NCBI RefSeq assembly: GCF_008035925.1
Contig: NZ_CP036264.1
Location: forward strand, 2,329,409-2,393,408
Length of the DNA: 64,000 nucleotides
From: Stieleria maiorica
GTDB taxonomy: Bacteria > Planctomycetota > Planctomycetia > Pirellulales > Pirellulaceae
Direction: 5' to 3'
The translations under genes were made by a program, and so were the position numbers. Within the stretch, counting starts at the first letter, position 1. The number at the start of each line of letters is the position of its first letter. This document shows positions 18,365 through 26,400 of this stretch, piece after piece. The notes beneath the pieces are model-generated. The model was not told the origin of the DNA. It searched no databases and saw only the letters and a program-made list of their open reading frames with translations.

Positions 18365-19006
18365 ATGCGATTTGCATCCTGCCTTTTGTTGATCTTTCTT
18401 GTAAACGCCGCAACAGCCGATGATGGGCTGTTCGATGATGACGAAGCCTCCACCCCAGCCGGCGATGTCCTGGACGCGACCGGCGATCTCGCACGCGGGC
18501 TGGGGAAAGGGGCGTACTTGCGATCGCTCTCGGCCGAACAGCTTCAAGAAGCGATTTCACTCCGGCTGGAAAACCGAAAGGAACGTGTCGAGCAGTATTA
18601 CGAACTGCGGGAGTTGCGCGACGAGGAACTGGAAGAACAACGCAACGTGTTGTCCGAGGAGCAACGGCGTGAAATCGGAAAACGCATGGCTCCGGACCGC
18701 TTGAAAGAAAACCAGATCGACACACAAACCGGTGAACTCTATTGGCCTCGGCCACTCGATCACGACGCGCTCCAGCCGTACCGTAAGCCGATCGAAGAGT
18801 CACTCGCCAAACGCGCCAGCCCCGGTGAGGTTTATCGCCGGATGGACTACGCCAAGGTGCATCGCATGGTGAATCTGATTCGTGAAGCGGTTGATTCAAT
18901 CAAGGACAAACTGGATCCTCAAGAGCTGACGGCACTGAAAAGCTACCTGCGCCAAATCGACTACGAGGCTCGATTCAACGGGGCCGGCGAACGCGTCGAT
19001 TACTAA
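18365..19006 (+). CDS. small secreted helical protein of unknown function
   Basis: The protein has 213 residues. It has a short signal peptide (about 1-18, ending ATADD), an acidic patch (GLFDDDEAS), then a strongly charged helical region (about 60-105) rich in Glu/Arg that may form a coiled coil. A second helical region (about 150-200) follows. GGAGAG lies a few bases before the ATG, a rare clear Shine-Dalgarno in this window. It sits between the acidic secreted protein and the SDR gene, probably in the same transcript. No family is recognised. Confidence 0.65.
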   Translation: MRFASCLLLIFLVNAATADDGLFDDDEASTPAGDVLDATGDLARGLGKGAYLRSLSAEQLQEAISLRLENRKERVEQYYELRELRDEELEEQRNVLSEEQRREIGKRMAPDRLKENQIDTQTGELYWPRPLDHDALQPYRKPIEESLAKRASPGEVYRRMDYAKVHRMVNLIREAVDSIKDKLDPQELTALKSYLRQIDYEARFNGAGERVDY

Positions 19007-19014
19007 CGGAGCGG

Positions 19015-19806
19015 ATGATGAAAATCGAACTTGACGGCCAAGTCATCGTCGTGACAGGCGGTAGCGAGGGCATCGGAGAAGGCATCGCGCATGGACTGGC
19101 GCGATGCGGGGCGAAAGTCGTGATCGCCAGTCGCGACGAAAAGGAGATGCAATCCGTGGTCGACTCGATTCAGGCCGCCGGCGGGGCCGCATCGTGGGTC
19201 CGAGCAGATGTTACACAGAGCGATCAAGTTGCCGATGCGGTGCAGCAGACCATCAAGCGTCACGGACGGATCGACGGATTGGTTGCCAATGCGGGAATCA
19301 ACGGCACCTGGGCCCCCGTAGAAGAGCTCACGCCGGACGAGTGGCAAAAAACGATCGATGTCAATCTCACGGGGACTTTTCTGGCGGTCCACCATTGTGT
19401 CCCGCATTTGAAGCGGGCCGGCAGGGGAAGCATCGTCATCATGGCATCGATTAACGGAACGCGTACCTTCAGCAACGAGGGAGCGTCGGCCTACGCGGCA
19501 AGCAAGGCAGGCCAATTTGCGTTCGCCAAGATGCTCGCGCTCGAACTTGCTCCATCCAAAATTCGCGTGAACGTGATCTGTCCCGGAGCGATCGAATCCA
19601 ACATCCACGAGAAGACGAATCGCGAGGGTTTGGAGCAAATCGAAACTCCCGTGATTTTTCCCGAGGGAAAAATTCCGCTGACCGGCGGAGATTTCGGCAC
19701 GCCCGACCAGGTCGCCCGGCTGACCGCATTCTTGATGAGCGACTTGGCCGATCATGTCACCGGAACCCCCATCTGGATCGATGGCGGCCAGTCGCTGATC
19801 CAGTAA
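19015..19806 (+). CDS. short-chain dehydrogenase/reductase (SDR)
   Basis: The protein has 263 residues, the classical SDR length. The cofactor loop is TGGSEGIG (14-21), the NAG motif is ANAGING (91-97), and the catalytic triad is S145, Y160 and K164 (YAASK). The C-terminus has the usual IWIDGGQS. It oxidises or reduces a hydroxyl/keto group using NAD(P)(H) in the cytoplasm; the substrate is unknown. The start is either of two tandem ATGs (19015/19018) preceded by GGAG. It lies 8 bases after the previous gene, so it belongs to that transcript. Confidence 0.85.
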   Translation: MMKIELDGQVIVVTGGSEGIGEGIAHGLARCGAKVVIASRDEKEMQSVVDSIQAAGGAASWVRADVTQSDQVADAVQQTIKRHGRIDGLVANAGINGTWAPVEELTPDEWQKTIDVNLTGTFLAVHHCVPHLKRAGRGSIVIMASINGTRTFSNEGASAYAASKAGQFAFAKMLALELAPSKIRVNVICPGAIESNIHEKTNREGLEQIETPVIFPEGKIPLTGGDFGTPDQVARLTAFLMSDLADHVTGTPIWIDGGQSLIQ

Positions 19807-19845
19807 CGAGACAAAACAACCCACCACAAGTAGAGGACCTGAGCG

Positions 19846-20334
19846 ATGGACCAGAATTGCCTGATTGCCGAGTACACCAATGAGCGAGATTTTCAGATTG
19901 CAATCGAGGTACTTGAGAAAGCACATTACACCCAAGACGAGGTTTCGATCGTAAAACACGCCGACGATAGTCGTTTGGCGGAAATCGAGGAAGCCGAAGA
20001 CAAAACGCCGACATCAATGTCAGGAGAGAAAGCGGCGGCGGCTGGGACGATCGCCGGCGGCACGCTAGGCGCCGCTCTGGGGACCATGACTTTGATCGGA
20101 CCGCTGCTCGTGGCAGGGCCACTTTTGGGGATGGCTGCCGGTGCAGTCGGGGGTGGGTTGGTAGGAACCGTCAAAAGCTGGGGCGTCGATGACGAAGTCG
20201 CGGCAAGCTACGAAGCCAAAGTCCGCGACGGGGCCATGTTGTTGATTGTGACAACCAACGACCTTCGTCTGAAAGGAGCCGAGCAAATATTGAAAACGAC
20301 CGGACCCGATTCGCTGGAGATGTATGATCGCTAG
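19846..20334 (+). CDS. glycine-zipper protein, general-stress 17M-like
   Basis: The protein has 162 residues. An N-terminal soluble segment (about 1-65, EYTNERDFQIAIEVL) resembles the fold seen in general stress protein 17M-like proteins. It is followed by a Gly/Ala-rich hydrophobic zipper (about 66-105: AGTIAGGTLGAALG..., GMAAGAVGGGLVG) and a soluble C-terminus that looks like a second copy of the small fold. GAGG lies upstream of the ATG, 39 bases after the SDR gene. The context of sigma-54 promoters and envelope genes agrees with a stress role, but this is inferred. Confidence 0.6.
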   Translation: MDQNCLIAEYTNERDFQIAIEVLEKAHYTQDEVSIVKHADDSRLAEIEEAEDKTPTSMSGEKAAAAGTIAGGTLGAALGTMTLIGPLLVAGPLLGMAAGAVGGGLVGTVKSWGVDDEVAASYEAKVRDGAMLLIVTTNDLRLKGAEQILKTTGPDSLEMYDR

Positions 20335-20499
20335 CATCGCCTCGCCCCATCCACACCACTGAGATTCTTTTTACAGTTGCTTTACACCTAATTGATTCGA
20401 TCTCGGAGCGTCATTCGTTAGAGTGATGAGAATCCTCCTCGGTTGCGGCGGTTGGTTTCGATCCAGCCCCGCTGGGCTTGCTACTCCGGAGATCGACAG

Positions 20500-23400
20500 A
20501 TGGCTCGATTTGGTGCGAATGGATGGTGTGGAATGTTCTTGGCTTCAGTCTTCTGGAGCTTTTTCGGGGCGGTCGGATTCACGGCCGAACCGGAGCGTCC
20601 CGGCGAATCGGCGGGTCGTCCGGCCGTTACCGGTGTGGTGAACATCCCGGTAGTGGTGCACGACGCCATGCAAGATCGCAGGTACCAAGACGCGATCAAA
20701 GCAATCGAATCGGAGTTGCAAACGGACGACACAGCCGACTCGGATTACCTGCTCTATTTGAAGGCGCTCGCGCTGTCGCATTTGGACCGACGTGATGATG
20801 CTGTCGCGGCATACTTGGAACTAGAGCAAAAATATCCGGGTAGCGACTGGATCAGCCGGTCGCGGTTCGGACGTGCGGCCGTTGCGGTGGCGGACCGCCA
20901 ATATAACGTCGCCGGGGAGATCTATCGGGCCGAGGCGGAGCGATTGCTCTCACGCGGCAGAAAAAACGAACTCGCCAAAATCTATCTCGAGTTCGCCGAT
21001 CGGTTTTTCGAGGGCGTTCCCTCCAACGATCCTGCCAAAGTCAAGCAGCCCGATTTTTCGCAGGCGTTGGAGTACTATCGCGAAGCAAAAAAGCTCGGCC
21101 CGACCATTCGCCGACAGCAACAAATTGAATTCCGTGTGGCACGTTGCATCGAAGAGTTGAATCAGCTTGACGAGGCGATCCAAGCGTACCAGCAGTTTCT
21201 CAACGACCACGGGGATGAAAAACCGAAATCGGGTACGTCCGCGTCGATCGAATTACGATCGGATGCGATGTATCGATTGGGTTTATGCCAACTGAAAAAC
21301 AATCAACATTCCGCCGCGCGACGCACTTGGCAGGACTTTCTTTCCAAAAACGAGCGCCGCGGTGACACGAACACGGTGCTGGCCGACCGCTTGGCCGATG
21401 CCAAGTACCGATTGGCGCACACGTACGGAATTCCCGCCCCGGCAAGCGATGGTGACTTGGAACTCGGCGTGACGCAGGCTGAACAATTTCTTGCCGCCTA
21501 TCCCGATCACAAACTCGCTCCGAAAGCCCAGTTGGAAATCGCGCAAGGATTCGAATCACGTCGCCGCAACCTGCAAGCGGTGGACCGGTTGGAGAGTCTG
21601 ATTGCCAACCCGAAGTATCGCGGATCGGACCAGTTGGCCGTCGCGCGGCGAATGCTCGGTCAGTCGTATCTGGCCCAAAACGAGTTCGACAAGGCGATCG
21701 AAGCTTGGAAGGAATTCTTGGAGCAACATCCCACCGATTCACAGTGGCCGGAGGTTCAGCAAAACATCATCAAAGCGGAGTTTGCCGCAGCCGACCATGC
21801 ACGTAAGGAAAAGAATTACTCGGTCGCACGCTCGTTGTGGCAAACGTTTCTGAACAAGTATCCGTTGGATCCAAGGGCGCCGGATATTTTGTTGCAATTC
21901 GGCGAAATGAATTATCGCGACGCGTTGGCGCGGCATCAGCAACGCATCGACGTCGCGATCCAACAAGGCCGCTCGGAAACGGAGATTCGGCTCGATCAGA
22001 CCTGCCGTGAACGGTTTGAAGACGCGATCGCCGATTGGCAGCGATTAGTCGAAAAATACCCTGGGACCGATCAGGCTTCGTTGGCCTCGTTGCGAATCGG
22101 CATCACCTTGGAAGATCAACTCGGACGCCGCAAAGAAGCACTGGAGTCTTACCGGAAAGTCCAAGGGGCGAGCGAATCGGTCGCCAAGCGACGCATCACC
22201 CGTCTGACAAGCCCCGAGTTGCAGGTCATGACCCAACGCAAGTTTCGCAGTGACGAGAAAGCCCAGATCCTGCTCACGACGCGGAACTTGGAAAACGTCT
22301 CCGTCGCGGCCTACACGATCGACATGACGGACTACTTTCGCAAGATGCATCTGGCCACCGGAGTCGAAAAGCTGGACATCGCATTGATCGATCCAGACGA
22401 ACAATTCCAGCACACCGTTGTTGACTACGAACCCTTCAAGCGGATCGAACAGGAGGTCACGATCCCGATCGACGGACCCGGCGTCACCGCGGTGACCGTC
22501 AGCAGCGACAAGATGGAAGCGACGACGATGGTGGTCGTCAGCGACTTGGACATCCTGGTCAAATCGTCTCGGAATGAGTTGTTTCTGTTCGCCCAAAACA
22601 TGCGGACCGGAAAGCCGGCCCAGGGTGTCAGCATCCTGGTCAGTGACGGTTCGTCGGTGTTCGAGGAACGCTTGACCGACAATGAAGGGATCGTGCGTTC
22701 GCAATCGCGTCGGCTGAGAGACATCAAGGATCTGCGCGTGTTTGCCGTCGGCGAGGGACATGTCGCGTCGACCGTGACGAACTTGAACGGCCTGGATTTC
22801 GCCGTCGGGCTCGTGCCCACCGGACACCTGTTTACGGATCGTCCGGTCTATCGACCCGGTGAGTTGGTCCATTTAAAGGGCATCGTGCGCTGGGTCGATC
22901 AAGACCGATTTGCGTTTCGCCCTGGCGAAGTGTTTGTGTTGGATGTTTATGATGCCCGCGGCAGAATGCTGAAAACGGAAAAGCTGACGCTGAACGCCGT
23001 CGGTGCTCTGTCGACCAACATGATGTTGCCACCCAACGCGGTTGCCGGAAACTACCGCGTGCACCTGCATCGCCGTGCGACACCACAACAATCCGAACTG
23101 TCATTTGAATCGCAATTCCTGGTCAAGCAATTCAAATTGGAGCCGGTTCAATTGACGATTGATACGGACGAAGACGTCTACTTTCGCGGTGACGAAATCA
23201 AGGCGACGGTTTCCTTGGCGTATCACTACGGTGCTCCGCTGCCCAACGTCGAGATCCAGTATTCCATCGGCACAGACGGCGATGTCCAATCCGCGACCAC
23301 GAATGCCGACGGCACAGTGGAGCTTCGTTTCCCGACTCGCCGTTTTAGCGAATCCCAGGCAGTCGGGATCCGCGTTGATTGTCCACAGCGGAACGTCAGC

Positions 23401-26400
23401 GGTTCGCGGACGGTGTTTTTGGCGACACGAGGTTTCAACGTCAACGTTTCAACCGCCCGTTCCGTTTTCCTTGCCGGTGAAACATTCGACGTGAATGTTG
23501 ATGTCATTGACCCGGCGGGCACCCCGGTTGGAACCCCGGTCAAGTTGGAGGTCTTTGAAGTCACCCAGGCGAATGATCATGCTCACGCCCGGCGAAGTCG
23601 ATCCGGTAACTGGGGCGAACGGCTGACGGAGACATTCGACGTCACCACCGATCCGGCAACGGGCAAGGTCACACAGACGATCCAGATCGATCGCGGCGGA
23701 TCCTACATCGTGCGTGCGACCGCCGAGGATCGCTTCGGCAACTCGATCAGCGGGCAAACGCGTCTGCACCTTTCCGGTGACGATGACACCACGCGATTGC
23801 GGGTCTTGGCGAATCAGCATCATTATCGCGTTGGTGACACGGCCACCGTCCGCCTGCACTGGCGCGAGGCTCCCACGCTCGCTCTGATTACCTTTGATGG
23901 CGCATCGGTATTGGGGCACCGTTTGGTGGATCTGAAACAAGGAGAAAACTCGATCGAAGTTCCGATCGATGCCGATCTGGCCCCCAATTTCTTCCTGTCG
24001 GCCAGTGTGATGCAACCCGGCAAACTTCACCACGCCCTTAGCGGTTTCGTGGTCAACAAGGGGCTGCAGCTCAAACTCACTCCATCAGTCACAAGCCTTG
24101 CTCCGACCGAACGCGTCAAGCTGGGAATCGAAGTCACCGATTCCGGCGGTCGCCCCGTCGCCGCAGAATTGACGTTGTCAATGGTCCGGTCCAGTTTACT
24201 CGAACGATTCGGCCCAGACGCGCGCGGCCCAGCCCCAGGTGGAATTGTGCAGGCGTTTACCAGCGGGCTCCGCCAGCGACGGATGCGACAAACGTCCAGT
24301 TGTCAATTCAGCTACGCCACACAAACACGATCGATCAATCAGGCCCTGCTCGTTGAATCGGAACGCAGGTCAAGGCGGTCGGCCGAAGCGGACGCGGTCG
24401 CCGACTTGTTCGCCAACGACGCGGCTGATTTCGAATACGCACGCATTGCAGGCGATTTGATTGTGGAGGACGAACCCAACAGTGGCGCGCGATCGGGCGC
24501 TTTCGGATATGCCGGAGTCGCCCGATTCGGTCAAACCTTTGGTACCAACTTCGACGTCGATGGCAACGGCACGATCGACCAGCTTCGTGATCTACAGGCG
24601 CGAGGACAACAAGCGCTGGACCCAGGGGCAACCCGAGGATTTGATTCATCGTTGCAGCACATGTTCTTCCATAAAGCTCGCAATGGTCGTGACGGTCGAT
24701 CTGCCGCACAATACGCCCAAACGATGCATCGTGTTCCGCCTCCGGCGCCCTGGAGCGAAAACCTTGCCAAATCTATCAAGGCCTCGGGGCGCATCGACAG
24801 CCAATCGCTGCAACGGCGCGACATCACCATCAATGGCTTGACGGCCGATGGCCGATGGTTGGTGGTCAACGGAATGAGCGACGACGAAGTCGTTCAGTTG
24901 GCCAGTACCGACGGCGTGCAGATGTTCGCCGAAGCGCTCAGCGGTGAAACCGGATTCTGGGATCCAGTCGTCGCGACCGATGCCGAAGGAAAAGCCGAGA
25001 TCGAAATCACGATGCCCGCGGATTCGACGGCGTGGACGCTTCGTGCCGACGCGATCAGCATCGATGCACTCGCCGGGTCGGACGCGGTCGACTTGGTCAC
25101 GCGAAAAGATCTGTTCGGACAACTCCGAGCGCCGCTGGCGCTGACCGTCGGCGACAAGGCTGACATCACTGCCGAAGTGCACAACTCGCTCGATGGTCCA
25201 CGCACGGTCAACGTGACGCTGAAATCGACCATGGGGGATCAGTCGTTGGAACAGCGGCAAAGAATCGAAGTCAAGGACGCCGGCATCGAAACGCTCACGT
25301 TTCCCGTGGAGGTCGTCCAGGCGGATCGCGTGCAATTCGAATTGATCGTGCAAAGCGACGGCGTTGATCCCGACCGTTACGTTTCGGTCGCGGAAGTATT
25401 GCCCTATGGCTACCCGGTGTATCAAACGGCCAGTGGCACGGCGTCACAGAATACGCTGGCGATCGTTCAGTTGGATCCCGATCAGAAGTCACGCGGCCAA
25501 AGTTTGGAGCTGATGATCGGTGGTCAGATTCATCAGACGTTGTTGGACAGCTTGCTTCGCGCCGAGTCCTTTGTGCCGCTCCGGTGTTTCCCGACCAGTT
25601 TGTTGGATCGAAGTGCTGCCGACTGCATGGGCGGCATTGCCGTTCTGAAGTCGATTCGCAGATCTGCACAGCGGGACACGCCCCAAGCCGTTCGGGTCAG
25701 CCAGCAGATCGCCGCTGCGGTCAGCACGCTGGTCGCTTCCCAGCGGGACGATGGCAGTTGGAGTTTGGGCGGCGACGTGACTGGACCGCCCGATCCGATC
25801 AGCACGGCACGGTCGATGTGGGCGCTCGCCGAAGCCCGCCGAGCTGGGTTTGCCGTCCCAGAACGCCAGTTCGAATCCGGCGTCGCGTTCTTGAAGAAAG
25901 CCTTTGCCGACGATCCCGACTTGAATCGCCAAGCCGTCCTGCTGGCGGCAATCGCCGAATGCGGATCCGGTGATTTCGCCTTGGCCAACCGGCTGTATCG
26001 TGAACGCAATCGATTGGACGCCTACGGCTTGGTCCAGCTGATGTTGGCTCTCACGTCGCTTCATCACAACGAGATGGCCGCGGAGCTCATTCCTGTGATC
26101 AAGTCCGAGACGTCTGAGCTGCGGTCAACAGTCGGCAGCACGTCAGTCGAAGTCACGGCACTGCAATTGATCGCGCTGCAGCGGATGCAATTGCGCGGCG
26201 ACCTGCGGGCGAAACTTGCCGAACGTCTTTTGGCAGCCCGAGTCGGATCACGCTGGCCGGTGGAATCCGACAACGGCCCGGCGATCGCCGCACTTTCGGC
26301 CCACTTCGGTGAAATGCCACCGACCCAAGAAAAGATCACGGTGAAGATCTACGTCAACGGTGATGAACTCGAAACATTGACGTTGGAACCTGGCGCGGAG

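Noticed and set aside
17562-18899. Minus-strand open frame of 445 codons opposite two secreted-protein genes
   Set aside because: It spans two plus-strand genes with signal peptides and good ribosome sites; its sequence is Arg/Val/His-biased as expected for an antisense frame.
24550-24582. DVDGNGTID in the macroglobulin-like protein as a dockerin
   Set aside because: Only one loop is present, the twelfth position is not Asp/Glu, and there is no duplicated dockerin half. It is called EF-hand-like only.
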